Part shown: positions 10,001-18,632 of the stretch, in pieces
Position numbering within the stretch: position 1 is the first letter of the stretch
How the letters are laid out: each line of letters begins with the position of its first letter
NCBI GenBank assembly: GCA_020637595.1
Contig: JACKKE010000001.1
Coordinates: forward strand, 248,001-312,000
Direction: 5' to 3'
Source of the DNA: Rhodobacter sp.
GTDB lineage: Bacteria; Pseudomonadota; Alphaproteobacteria; Rhodobacterales; Rhodobacteraceae
DNA length: 64,000 nt
Notes under the pieces: model-generated
Told to the model about the DNA's origin: nothing
The model's database searches: none
The model's input: only the letters and a program-made list of their open reading frames with translations
Program-made: the position numbers and the translations under genes

Positions 10001-11800
10001 ATGGCGCGTGTTTCCTATCTGTTCCGGCGGGGAGCTGTCTACTACGCTCGTATAGAAGTCCCGCCCGATCTGGTGCCGATCTTGGGCACAAGCACCCTCA
10101 AGAAGTCGCTCAAGACCAAAGACGAGGCCGAGGCTAAGCGGCTCATGTGGCCGGTGGTCGAGCAGTGGCGCCTTGAGTTTGATGACCTGCGCACCCGGCG
10201 CGCCCTGACCGACGCTGACCGGGAACATGCCGTTTGGGACCACTACACCGGCGCCCTGAACCGCGACGATCAGGCGCGAGGTGCCTTGCCGGGCGAGGCC
10301 GAGATCGCCGAGGAACACGCCAAGGTCATCGAGGCGCTGCATGAGCAAGACGTGAGCGGGCTCGACAAGCTGGCGCTCCTGAGTGCGAGCGCCGAGCTTC
10401 AAATCGCCATGAAGGCGGCTGATCTAGACGCGAAAGCCCGTAAGGCCAAGCTCGCCGAGATACGCAAGCACCTTTCCAAGGGAGAGACGGCGCTGATCGC
10501 CGACGAGGTAGACGACTACCTGCACCGCAACCGGCTCATGGTGCAGCGCGGCACCCCGGACTGGATCAGCCTCGCCCGGCACATGATGCGCGCCGAGATC
10601 GAGGCCCTGCAACGCACCATGGAGCGCGATGAAGGCGATTTCGGCGGTGTGCCTCGCGACCCGCTGGTGAAGCCCGCCAGCGGCCCGCGCAGGGAGCGGG
10701 CGAAGCCGGGCGAGTCGATCATGGAGGTCTTCGAGGTCTTCGCGCGTGAGAACCCGCGGGGCGTGGCCAAGGACCGGGTGGACCAGTGCCGGCGCGACGT
10801 GCGCACCTTCGTCGAGCTGGTCGGCGCCGGGTTCCCGATTGCGAAGATCGGCAAGGCCGAGGTCCGCGACTGGAAGCAGCTTCTGGTCAAGTATCCCGTG
10901 AAGGCGACCGAGATGAAGGCCTTCGACGGGATGACGATCCAGCAGATCGTCAAGGCCAACGAGCGAGTCGGGAAGCCGGTGATCGCTGACCGCACGGTGA
11001 ACCGCTACCTGTCGAGCCTGAGCGCGTTCCTGTCTTGGGCGGTGAACAACGGGTATCTGGACCGGAACCCGGTTGATGGCCTGATGCTCAAGAAGGAAGC
11101 CAAGGCGCCGACTTTGCCCTTCAAGCCCGATCAGATGCAGGCCCTGTTCAATTCGCCGTGGTTCGCGGGGTGCAAGAGTGCCGACGAATGGCGCAACGTC
11201 GCCAAGCCCGGCCCGGTGCTGATCCGGGATCATCGCTTCTGGGTGCCGTTGATCATGCTCTTTTCGGGTGCGCGGCCGGGCGAGATCGGCCAGCTCGCCG
11301 TGACTGACGTGCGGCAGGAGCATGGCCACTGGATCGCGCACATCACCACCGAGGGCGATCAGACCGAGCAAGGCAAGTCGGTGAAGACCGAAGGGTCAAT
11401 GCGGGTGGTCCCGGTTCACCCTGAGCTGATCCGCCTCGGCTTCCTGCGCTATCACGCCCAGCGAGTGAAGGAGGGCGGGGTGCCGCTGTTCCCGGGCGCC
11501 GTGCGCAATTCGCGCGGGCAGATGATGGCGGACGTGTCGCGCGAGTTCGGCCGCTACATGATCAGGATCGGTCTCAAGGAGGGCCGCGGGCTTTCGCTCT
11601 ATAGCTTCCGGCATGGTGCGGCGGACGCTCTGAGGCGCGCCGGGTATCTCGACAATCAGTTCGGGTTCATCCTCGGCCACACCGAGGCCAGCATGACCGG
11701 CCGTTACGGCATCATGCCTCAGGGGATGCTGGAACAGCGCGTCGAGCTTGTGAATGCGATTGCCTATCCGGGGCTCAATCTGGATCATCTTGTAACGTAA
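10001..11800 (+). CDS. int: Tyrosine recombinase/integrase
   Basis: Site-specific recombinase of 599 residues, presumably catalysing integration into tRNA-Gln. The ATG at 10001 is preceded by GAGGGG. The N-terminus (MARVSYLFRRGAVYYARIEVP) resembles the DUF6538 domain of alphaproteobacterial phage integrases; a core-binding SAM-like domain spans about 225-350 and the catalytic domain about 380-580. Visible catalytic residues are Arg425 (SGARPGE), Arg537, His560 (LGHTE) and the nucleophile Tyr569 (TGRYG). The usual HxxR box reads YSFR, with Tyr534 in place of His. It lies at the end of the element distal to the tRNA. Tandem TAACGTAA octamers (11793-11808) overlap its stop codon. Confidence 0.95.
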   Translation: MARVSYLFRRGAVYYARIEVPPDLVPILGTSTLKKSLKTKDEAEAKRLMWPVVEQWRLEFDDLRTRRALTDADREHAVWDHYTGALNRDDQARGALPGEAEIAEEHAKVIEALHEQDVSGLDKLALLSASAELQIAMKAADLDAKARKAKLAEIRKHLSKGETALIADEVDDYLHRNRLMVQRGTPDWISLARHMMRAEIEALQRTMERDEGDFGGVPRDPLVKPASGPRRERAKPGESIMEVFEVFARENPRGVAKDRVDQCRRDVRTFVELVGAGFPIAKIGKAEVRDWKQLLVKYPVKATEMKAFDGMTIQQIVKANERVGKPVIADRTVNRYLSSLSAFLSWAVNNGYLDRNPVDGLMLKKEAKAPTLPFKPDQMQALFNSPWFAGCKSADEWRNVAKPGPVLIRDHRFWVPLIMLFSGARPGEIGQLAVTDVRQEHGHWIAHITTEGDQTEQGKSVKTEGSMRVVPVHPELIRLGFLRYHAQRVKEGGVPLFPGAVRNSRGQMMADVSREFGRYMIRIGLKEGRGLSLYSFRHGAADALRRAGYLDNQFGFILGHTEASMTGRYGIMPQGMLEQRVELVNAIAYPGLNLDHLVT

Positions 11801-11816
11801 TAACGTAACATTCTCA

Positions 11817-11848
11817 TTGCGCAGCTCTGTCTCTTGTGGTAATATAAT
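11817..11848 (+). promoter_or_regulatory. Candidate promoter of the morphogenesis operon
   Basis: TTGCGC at 11817-11822 is followed after 17 bp by TAATAT (11840-11845), overlapping a perfect TATAAT at 11843-11848. It lies in the short gap between int and the portal gene, just after the tandem TAACGTAA octamers at 11793-11808, which could bind a regulator. This AT-rich stretch stands out in the high-GC region. Confidence 0.5.
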
Positions 11849-11882
11849 ACCGTCGGAAGTGTGTTGTGTATGAGTTCTGCCG

Positions 11883-13091
11883 ATGGGGCGCTGGTCCCGC
11901 TTCTTTGGTCTCCGTGAAACGAAGTCGGTGGGCTCGCCTGTGCCCACCGGCTTTGACATCTTCGCCAGCCTGCCCACGATCAGCGGTCAGACCGTCACCG
12001 CGTCGAGCGCCATGCGCGTTCCCGCGGTCTCCTGCGCCGTCTCGCTGATCGCCGAGACGGTGGGCAATCTGCCGGTCAAGCTCTTCGAGCGCGAGACGCG
12101 GCAGGCGCTGACCGATCATCCCGCGTATCGCCTGATCCACGAAGAGGCGAACCCCTGGACCTCGGCCGAGGCGCTGCGCGTCCAGATCACCACCGACGCG
12201 CTGCTGCACGGCCACGGCTTCGCGCTGGTGGTCCGCGACGGCACCGGCGCGCCGCAGGAGCTGCACCGGCTCGACCCCGGCGCCGTGCAGATCGACACCG
12301 ACGACTTCGGCGAGCCCAGTTACAAGGTGCGCCTCGCGGACGGCACCCGGGCCTTCACGTTCCGCGACGTGCTGCATGTGAGCGCGTTCGGCGGCGTCTC
12401 GCCCGTGCTTCTGGGCCGCGAGGCCATCGCGCTCGCGCTCGCCTTCGAGGGCCACATCGCCACGCTCTTTGCGAACGGCGCGCGCCCCGCGGGCATCCTC
12501 TCGCATCCGGGCAAGCTGGGCGACACCGCCAAGCAGAACCTCGCGAAGAGCTGGACCGAGGCGCACGGGGCGGGCCGCAGCGGCGGCACGGCGATCCTTG
12601 ACGAGGGCATGGCCTATCAGGCCATCACCATGACCCTGACGGATGCGCAGTTCGCCGAGAACCGGCTGGAACAGGTGCGCGAGATCGCCCGCGTGTTCCG
12701 GGTGCCGCCGACGATGATCTTCGAGTTGACGCGCGGGACGTGGAGCAACACCGAAGAGATGGCCCGCCAGTTCCTTCAGGTCACGCTGAAGCCGTGGCTC
12801 GCCACCTGGGCCGCGGCCTACGCCCGGTGCCTGCTGTCCGACGAGGACCGCCGCGCACTCTATGCCGAGTTCGTCACCGACGATCTGACCACCACCGACA
12901 CGGCCGCCCGCGCCGCCGCCTACGGGCAGTATCGCAGCATGGGCGCCATGACCGCCAACGAGGTGCGCGCCGGGCTGAACCTGCCCCCGCACCCCGCGGG
13001 CGACGATCTGCAAAACCCCTACACCACCACCAGCGCCGCGCCGCAACCGCCGGACGCGCCGCCCGCCGAGGATGACCCCACCCATGCTTGA
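11883..13091 (+). CDS. HK97-family phage portal protein
   Basis: Forms the dodecameric DNA entry ring of the capsid. 402 residues, a normal length for the HK97-type family. Typical stretches are SCAVSLIAETVGNLPVKLFE near the N-terminus, HPAYRLIHEEANPWTSAEALR, and the ARVFRVPPTMIFEL and EEMARQFLQVTLKPW segments in the C-terminal half. It is the first morphogenesis gene and the next gene overlaps its end. No strong ribosome site is visible. Unusually, the terminases are not upstream but lie 7.5 kb downstream. Confidence 0.92.
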   Translation: MGRWSRFFGLRETKSVGSPVPTGFDIFASLPTISGQTVTASSAMRVPAVSCAVSLIAETVGNLPVKLFERETRQALTDHPAYRLIHEEANPWTSAEALRVQITTDALLHGHGFALVVRDGTGAPQELHRLDPGAVQIDTDDFGEPSYKVRLADGTRAFTFRDVLHVSAFGGVSPVLLGREAIALALAFEGHIATLFANGARPAGILSHPGKLGDTAKQNLAKSWTEAHGAGRSGGTAILDEGMAYQAITMTLTDAQFAENRLEQVREIARVFRVPPTMIFELTRGTWSNTEEMARQFLQVTLKPWLATWAAAYARCLLSDEDRRALYAEFVTDDLTTTDTAARAAAYGQYRSMGAMTANEVRAGLNLPPHPAGDDLQNPYTTTSAAPQPPDAPPAEDDPTHA

Positions 13092-13410
13092 GCGCATCAC
13101 GCATCGCGCCTTCTTCGGTGACGCCAACTATCCGTTCGCCCTGAGCGACGGGATGCTGGCCGAGCTGAAACAGATCACCGGCAAGGGGGCGAGCGCGGTC
13201 TATGTCCAGCTTGCGAACCTGACCTACACGGCCGCCACCCTGCGCGAGATCATCCGCCTGGGCCTGATCGGCGCCGGCATGTCGCCGAAGGAGGCGAAGC
13301 GGCTGGTGGAGGCCTATGCGGTCAACACGCCGCTGGGTGAGCTGTTCCCGCTCGCCTTCGAGATTCTGTCTGTCCGCTGGGATGGCATCCCCGCCGAGGC
13401 CCGGGCATGA
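13084..13410 (+). CDS. GTA-gp10-like phage protein (gene transfer agent family)
   Basis: 108 residues from the ATG at 13084, which overlaps the portal stop; an in-frame start at 13072 is possible. The pattern FFGDANYPFALSDGMLAEL, then LREIIRLGLIGAGMSPKEA and RLVEAYAVNTPL, matches the GTA-gp10 / tail assembly chaperone-like family (PF11836 type) of alphaproteobacterial phages and gene transfer agents. Such genes usually sit with tail genes, so a place between portal and protease is odd. It overlaps the next gene by 4 bp. The role is inferred from family resemblance. Confidence 0.7.
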   Translation: MLERITHRAFFGDANYPFALSDGMLAELKQITGKGASAVYVQLANLTYTAATLREIIRLGLIGAGMSPKEAKRLVEAYAVNTPLGELFPLAFEILSVRWDGIPAEARA

Positions 13411-14921
13411 CCGAGCGACTTGAGATCAAGGCCCAGCTTGCCGTCACCGACGAGGGCGAGATCACCGGCACCGCCTGGCCGTTCGGCAGCCCTGACCGGG
13501 TGGGCGACGTGATCGAGAAGGGCGCGTTCGGTGCGCCCGTCACGCTGCCCATGCTCTTCGCCCATGATCCGGCGCAGGTGGTGGGCGTCTGGGATCAGAT
13601 TGACGAGACCGCCGAGGGCCTGACCGTCAAGGGCCGCCTTCTGGTCGAAGACGTGGCCCGCGCCCGTGAGGTCCGCGCCATGATCCGCGCCGGTGCCGTC
13701 ACGGGCCTGAGCATCGGCTTCGTCACCAAGACGGCGAAGCGCCATACCAAGGGCCGCACGATCAGCGCCCTGGACCTCCACGAGATCAGCATTGTTGCCG
13801 TTCCGGCGCATCCGGGCGCGCAGATCACCTCCATCAAGTCAGTCACGAGTGAGACCTTCTCCATGGAAAACGAAGACCTGGCCCTCAAGGCCGAGCCCAC
13901 CCCGGACAACGCGCCGGGCATCGACACCAAGACCTTCGAGGACATCCGCACCCGCCTCGCGGCCCTCGAAGCCAAGCAGAACCGCCCGGGCGTGACCGTC
14001 ACCGGCCCGCAGCGCAGCACCGAGGCCAAGGCCTTCGTGAGCTTCCTGCAAGGCAGCGGCATCGACCAGAAGGCCCTGACCGTCGCGGGTGACGCCCCTG
14101 CCTATGTGCTGGCGCCCGAAGAGACCTCGGCCGAGTTCATCCGCAACCTGGTCGAGTTCAGCCCGATCCGCTCGATTGCGGACGTGCGCTCGACCGCTTC
14201 GCACACCATCCTCCTGCCCAAGCGCACCGGCGTCACGAATGCCCTCTGGGTGGGCGAGACCACGACCCGCACCGCCTCGGAACCGAGTTTCGACCAGTCC
14301 GAGATCACGGTGAAGGAGCTGGCCACCTTCGTGGACCTGTCGCTGCGGATGCTCGAAGATAGCGCCAACGTCGAAGCCGAGGTGCGCCTCGCTCTGGCCG
14401 AGGACTTCGGCGCCAAGGAGGCCGTCGCCTTCGTCAATGGCACCCTCGCCACCGAGCCCACGGGCTTCATGACGGCCGCGGGCATCGCCGAGACCAACAA
14501 CGGCCATGCCACCAACCTGAGCGCCGACGCGCTGATCACGCTCTTCTATGCCATGCCCGCGACCTACCGGAACCGCGGCGCCTGGGTGATGAACGGGACC
14601 ACGCTGGCGGTGGTGCGCAAGCTCAAGGACGGCAACGGCAACTACCTGTGGCAGCCGAGCTATCAGGCGGGCCAACCCGAGACGATCCTGGGCCGCCCGG
14701 TGGTCGAAGCCCTGGACATGCCCAACGTCGCCAGCGGCACCACGCCGATCATCTTCGGCGACTTCAAGGCGGGGTATCGAATTTATGACCGCGTGGCGCT
14801 CGACGTGCTGCCCGATCTGCTGACCCAGCGTATCACCGGCATGGCGCGCTTCCATGCCCGCCGCCGGGTGGGCGCGGGCGTCGTGCGCACGGACGTGTTC
14901 CGCAAGCTCAAGATGGCCTGA
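13407..14921 (+). CDS. Fused HK97 prohead protease and major capsid protein
   Basis: 504 residues combining two functions that are normally separate genes. Residues 1 to about 145 are a U35-type prohead protease: FAHDPAQVVG gives His53, GLSIGFVT gives Ser102 and LHEISIV gives Glu126, the expected His-Ser-Glu set. Residues about 150-190 form a charged linker like a scaffold/delta domain. From about 200 on is the HK97-fold major capsid protein (ETSAEFIRNLVEFSPIRSIADV, LWVGETTTRTASEPSFDQ, YNRG-like and RITGMARFHARRRVGAGV segments). The fusion probably self-cleaves during prohead maturation. Confidence 0.9.
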   Translation: MTERLEIKAQLAVTDEGEITGTAWPFGSPDRVGDVIEKGAFGAPVTLPMLFAHDPAQVVGVWDQIDETAEGLTVKGRLLVEDVARAREVRAMIRAGAVTGLSIGFVTKTAKRHTKGRTISALDLHEISIVAVPAHPGAQITSIKSVTSETFSMENEDLALKAEPTPDNAPGIDTKTFEDIRTRLAALEAKQNRPGVTVTGPQRSTEAKAFVSFLQGSGIDQKALTVAGDAPAYVLAPEETSAEFIRNLVEFSPIRSIADVRSTASHTILLPKRTGVTNALWVGETTTRTASEPSFDQSEITVKELATFVDLSLRMLEDSANVEAEVRLALAEDFGAKEAVAFVNGTLATEPTGFMTAAGIAETNNGHATNLSADALITLFYAMPATYRNRGAWVMNGTTLAVVRKLKDGNGNYLWQPSYQAGQPETILGRPVVEALDMPNVASGTTPIIFGDFKAGYRIYDRVALDVLPDLLTQRITGMARFHARRRVGAGVVRTDVFRKLKMA

Positions 14922-14924
14922 CCC

Positions 14925-15551
14925 TTGCACCCTCTGGCGCGCAGGGATGACATCCTTCTGGCGCACGGCCCTCAAGCCGTGCGCCTTCGTCCTTCTCTGC
15001 GCGCCGCCATCCAGCTTGAGCGCCTTCATGATGGCTGGCCGGGCCTGCTGGTGAAGCTCGAAGAGCTGGACAGCGCCACCTTGCGGGCGATCATCCGCGC
15101 CGCCGCGACCGACTGGCGGGACGCCGAGGCCTTCCTTCACGCCCTCGCCGATCTGCCGCTTGTCGAGATCAGGGCCATCCTCGTGGAACCCCTCGGGGCG
15201 CTGCTGGCGCTGTTCCTGGCACCCACCAGCGACGAGGCGCCCGCCACCCGCTCGACCGTCAAGCCCCTCGCCTGGGATCGCGCCTACGCCGAGCTGTTCA
15301 AGTGCGGCACGGCGATCCTCGGCTGGTCCCCGGCCGAGACCTGGGCCGCCACGCCGACCGAGATCGCTCAAGCGCTCGACGCCAAGATCACCCACCTGAA
15401 CGCGATGAACGGGTTTGCCCCCTCTGACCGCTCTGACGCTCTGACCGCCGAGGGCCGCGCCGCCAAGCTGCGCGAGATCGAAGAGCTGGGCCATGATCCT
15501 GACTTCGACCGCGAGGCCTACGCCGAGCTGCGCGCGCGGTTCGGCCGATGA
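14925..15551 (+). CDS. Probable tail assembly chaperone fusion protein
   Basis: 208 residues if it starts at the TTG at 14925, three bases after the capsid stop; a GTG at 14979 is also possible. The N-terminal part (RPSLRAAIQLERLHDGWPGLL, LREAIIRAA-like) resembles GTA-gp10-type proteins. The C-terminal part (CGTAILGWSPAETWAATPTEIAQALDAKI) resembles phage tail assembly chaperones of the TAC_6 type, which have a W-x-x-TP-x-E core. A fusion of the two is inferred. The final residues are acidic and helical. It overlaps the HNH gene by 4 bp. Confidence 0.55.
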   Translation: MHPLARRDDILLAHGPQAVRLRPSLRAAIQLERLHDGWPGLLVKLEELDSATLRAIIRAAATDWRDAEAFLHALADLPLVEIRAILVEPLGALLALFLAPTSDEAPATRSTVKPLAWDRAYAELFKCGTAILGWSPAETWAATPTEIAQALDAKITHLNAMNGFAPSDRSDALTAEGRAAKLREIEELGHDPDFDREAYAELRARFGR

Positions 15552-15892
15552 CCCGCCCGCCCCACGCCTGCACCTGCGGCCGCATGCTGCCCCACGGCAC
15601 CCGCTGCCCCTGCAAGATCACCGCCACCCGCGACCGCCAGCGCCGCCACGACGCGCACCGGCCGAGCGCCCGGGAACGCGGCTACACCGGCGCCTGGGAG
15701 GAAGCCCGCCGCGCCTTCCTCGCCCTGCATCCCTTCTGCGCGTTCTGCGGCTACACGGCGACGGTGGTGGACCACATCACCCCGCACCGCGGCGACATGG
15801 CGCTCTTCTGGGACAGGGCCAACTGGCAGCCGCTCTGCAAGCCCTGCCATGACCGGCGAAAACAGCGCCTCGAAGCTGAGGGGCGGCGATGA
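15548..15892 (+). CDS. HNH endonuclease
   Basis: 114 residues with a zinc-binding HNH fold: CAFCGYTATVVDHITPHRGD (metal Cys pair, then DH), NWQPLCKPCHDRRKQ (Asn, second Cys pair, His). An additional N-terminal CxC pair (CTCGRMLPHGTRCPC) precedes it. Small HNH proteins of this kind are common beside terminases in HK97-like phages, where they help genome packaging. Here it sits in the overlapping head operon, with ATGA overlaps at both ends. Confidence 0.9.
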   Translation: MTRPPHACTCGRMLPHGTRCPCKITATRDRQRRHDAHRPSARERGYTGAWEEARRAFLALHPFCAFCGYTATVVDHITPHRGDMALFWDRANWQPLCKPCHDRRKQRLEAEGRR

Positions 15893-16317
15893 ACCCCAAG
15901 CCAAGCCGAGGCCCGGCGATGAACGGCGAGCGCAGCCTCTGGGCCGCAGTGCTGTTGCAGGCCATCGAGGACGCCGTTGAGGGCGCCCGCCTGGACCAGT
16001 CCGACATGGCCCGCAAGATCGACTACACCGAGGTGTGTCGCCGCTACCTCACCACGCCGAGCCGCGACCTCGCCGAGGTGTGCGGGCTCGCGGGCGTGGA
16101 CATGGAGATGCTGATCGAGCGCATGGTGAAGCGCATCGCCGCGGCGCCCGCCCCCGAAGAGCTGTTCGCCCGCCGCCGGTCCCGATCCAAGACCTACGAG
16201 CTGGACGGCGAGCATCTGTCCCTGGCCGAGTGGTCAGACCGGCATGGCATGAGCGTTGACGTTGTGCGCGCGAGGATGCGCAAGGGTATGGGGCTCAGGG
16301 AGGCGCTCGCACAATGA
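15889..16317 (+). CDS. Phage protein of unknown function with C-terminal HTH-like segment
   Basis: 142 residues; the ATG overlaps the HNH stop. A helical N-terminal half (ERSLWAAVLLQAIEDAVEG) of a type often met beside HNH genes in phages is followed by a basic stretch (RRRSRSK) and a C-terminal segment, LSLAEWSDRHGMSVDVVRARM, that reads like a helix-turn-helix. Function is unknown; DNA binding is a reasonable guess. It is the last gene before the reversed cargo gene. Confidence 0.6.
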   Translation: MNPKPSRGPAMNGERSLWAAVLLQAIEDAVEGARLDQSDMARKIDYTEVCRRYLTTPSRDLAEVCGLAGVDMEMLIERMVKRIAAAPAPEELFARRRSRSKTYELDGEHLSLAEWSDRHGMSVDVVRARMRKGMGLREALAQ

Positions 16318-16429
16318 AGGCGGCCATCCATCGCGGTTAGATCACCGATACGCTCCAATCGTGAGCGCTGTCGGTATCATGATGTCAAGGTTCATTCTTG
16401 GTTTGAGTGGCTTACCATAGGCAGATTGC

Positions 16430-18133
16430 CTACGGCAGCACACATGACGAGCCGTCGTGAACCTTGATAATGAACTGCCGAAGCTCAGCGAGCTTCTCTC
16501 CGCCGATATCAAATTTCTCTAGTAACTCGTTGACAAATTTTGGCCCATGTTTGCCAACTTCTCGCAAGAAATTCTCTGCTTCACCTTGCTCGATGACGAA
16601 TATCCCCACCGAAGAAAGAGATTCGATGACTTCCTGAAAGTATTTCTGAGCGTCACCATTCGGAATTACTGCTTTGCCTCCTTTCTTGACGATCCCCCAC
16701 GAAGATGATTGTTTCATCGCTTCGGTAATTTTCCCTTTGGGAATGTCGTCGCTCAAAGACTGCTGTATGATGTCTACTATGTCTTGCTTTATCTCTGATG
16801 GTGATTTCGGCTTTATGCCACTCGTAACTGCGGTGTAGAGACTGTTCCAAGCAGTTTCAAGATTTGACCACTCGCCGCCAAAAGCACAGAAGACCGCTTC
16901 AACGTCATCCTTTTTCGACAGCAGGTCTATATCGAATATCGCTTTGATCGGAACTCCAATCTTTCTCAGAACAGATGCAATCTTCGCAACACCGGACTTC
17001 CCGCCGGCCGGCACAAAATGTATGTCGATGTTGGAAATTTCACCAGAATTCACCAAGTGGTCATCAACAGCTTGGAAAAGCCTGCAATCGCTGTCATCTT
17101 CGCAAATTATCGTTTGCTCGTGGAATATCCCCTCAAGCGCGTTTGAGTATCGTAATTTCGGTGTGCTCCAAAGTTCTCGAATCGTGTCGGGAGACGCTTC
17201 AGATACTGAGTTGAAATTTGACTTTCGTTGAAGTCTGAGAATTCTCACCCCTCCGCGTGTTGCTTCGAGGAAGCCCCTGAGTATGTCGCTACTATGTGTC
17301 GCTACGAAAAGTTGTTTACTCAACTCATTGGCGAGGGTTTCGCCGAGGCGGCGCATTTGAGGTGGATGAAGGAACGCTTCGGGCTCGTCGAGCAATGTAA
17401 TATCACGTTCCGCTACGATCGCCTCGAAGAGTATTCCTGCGTAACTCTTAATGCCATCCCCTTGGGTATGAAGTGGCGGATTCCTTGTCACTGCTTCAAC
17501 ATACTCAGCGCTCACTCTATCAGGATTCGTTACGCTTGATACATCGCCGACATGAATCGGAATTACCGAACCTCCTTGGTAGTTTATTATCAAATCCAGG
17601 CCGAATGATTTCTTAAAGAGAGACGAGATCCTGGCCATGAGTTCTGGGTCGAAGTAAAGAATCTGCTGTGGCTTCTCTCTCTGCTCGTCAGGCCGAATGC
17701 TGGGTTGTTGATTGCAAATTCGAAGGCGGCCGTCTGCGTCGATTCGCTTGACGTAACCTTGGGTGAGCCCGTTTTGCAGGTTCTCTATGCTCCAAGCGTT
17801 TGCAGCATTACGTAGATGGAACCGCCAATCGTTTATTCGGCAAGTTTCGTCGTGCATCGTTCCGTGATTCTCGGCATACTGTAGAAAGTCTTGCTTGGAA
17901 CCTATCTTTGATATTTTCACGCCCGTGATAGTCAGTGCCTCTCTGCTCCCGGGTTTCGCTGCGAGGACGTGAATATCCCGAAGCGATTGCGATTTACCGC
18001 AGTTGTTTGGCCCTACAATTACGATCTTGTCCGTGGCGCCAAGAGAGACAGTTTGACCAGATGAGAATGAAATCTCTTCGATGAATACGGAAGGTCTGGC
18101 AGCGTTCATCGTTGTATGCCCCGTATCCATCAT
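16430..18133 (-). CDS. OLD-family AAA ATPase with TOPRIM nuclease domain (likely anti-phage cargo)
   Basis: 567 residues, transcribed against the phage operon. ABC-type ATPase parts: Walker A GPNNCGKS (41-48), signature-like QGDGIKSYAG (224-233), Walker B DITLLDEPEAFLHP (245-258) and H-loop VATHSSD (His280). A TOPRIM domain follows: ICEDDSD with Glu345 and AIFDIDL with Asp401/Asp403. This is the arrangement of single-gene (class 1-like) OLD overcoming-lysogenization nucleases. No UvrD-like partner is adjacent, which argues against a Gabija pair. The coding DNA is visibly AT-richer than all neighbours, a sign of separate acquisition. The start could also be the internal ATG at 18109. Phage defence is inferred from family and location. 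Confidence 0.85.
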   Translation of the reverse strand: MMDTGHTTMNAARPSVFIEEISFSSGQTVSLGATDKIVIVGPNNCGKSQSLRDIHVLAAKPGSREALTITGVKISKIGSKQDFLQYAENHGTMHDETCRINDWRFHLRNAANAWSIENLQNGLTQGYVKRIDADGRLRICNQQPSIRPDEQREKPQQILYFDPELMARISSLFKKSFGLDLIINYQGGSVIPIHVGDVSSVTNPDRVSAEYVEAVTRNPPLHTQGDGIKSYAGILFEAIVAERDITLLDEPEAFLHPPQMRRLGETLANELSKQLFVATHSSDILRGFLEATRGGVRILRLQRKSNFNSVSEASPDTIRELWSTPKLRYSNALEGIFHEQTIICEDDSDCRLFQAVDDHLVNSGEISNIDIHFVPAGGKSGVAKIASVLRKIGVPIKAIFDIDLLSKKDDVEAVFCAFGGEWSNLETAWNSLYTAVTSGIKPKSPSEIKQDIVDIIQQSLSDDIPKGKITEAMKQSSSWGIVKKGGKAVIPNGDAQKYFQEVIESLSSVGIFVIEQGEAENFLREVGKHGPKFVNELLEKFDIGGEKLAELRQFIIKVHDGSSCVLP

Positions 18134-18346
18134 TCGAATCCACTTGTCTGTGTTAAGGCGCCCTGCGTCAAATATGTTGGTTCGGCTGTTCTTACGTTGT
18201 CAAGGTGCGGGGGTGCATCGGAGATCGTTCGAAGTGTTGGGACCGGCGGGGGGAGGTCCGCGCAAGACAGCACGAATATAACTTTCCTTGATGTAAATGT
18301 TATGTTATATCATATAAAGTGATGTGTCCGTGCGAGTTCCGCCATT
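18134..18346. other. AT-rich boundary between cargo gene and head-tail operon
   Basis: No gene seen. TTATAT-C-ATATAA at 18305-18317 is a perfect AT-rich palindrome just before the connector operon and may be part of a promoter or operator. The region should also hold the promoter of the reversed OLD gene. Confidence 0.4.
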
Positions 18347-18631
18347 ATGGCCCTTGTGTCTGTCTCCGAGCTGAAATCCCAGCTCAACCTCGACCACGAT
18401 CTGGATGACGCCCTCCTGGCGCAGAAGATCGACGCCGCCGAAGGCTTCTGCCTGAGCTACCTCGGCGGCGCGTTCCCCGACCCGGTGCCGATCCCGCTCC
18501 TGCAAGCCGTGCTGATGCTGGCGGCCTTCTGGTATGAGCGCCGCGAGGCCGGGGCGCTGAACGGCAACCCCTACATCGTGCCGTTCGGGGTGCATGACCT
18601 CCTGCAAGCCTACCGGGCCTGGGTGGTCTGA
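18347..18631 (+). CDS. Phage head-tail connector (gp6-like)
   Basis: 94 residues. VSELKSQLNLDHDLDDALLAQKIDAAEGFCLSYLG at the N-terminus and LLQAVLMLAAFWYERRE in the middle are typical of gp6-like head-tail connectors of the QLRG family, which dock on the portal after packaging. First gene after the cargo insertion; the next gene begins two bases after its stop codon. Confidence 0.88.
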   Translation: MALVSVSELKSQLNLDHDLDDALLAQKIDAAEGFCLSYLGGAFPDPVPIPLLQAVLMLAAFWYERREAGALNGNPYIVPFGVHDLLQAYRAWVV

Positions 18632-18632
18632 C

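Noticed and set aside
16430..18133. Gabija or PARIS two-gene defence system
   Set aside because: No UvrD-like helicase or other partner gene is adjacent; the neighbours are phage head genes.
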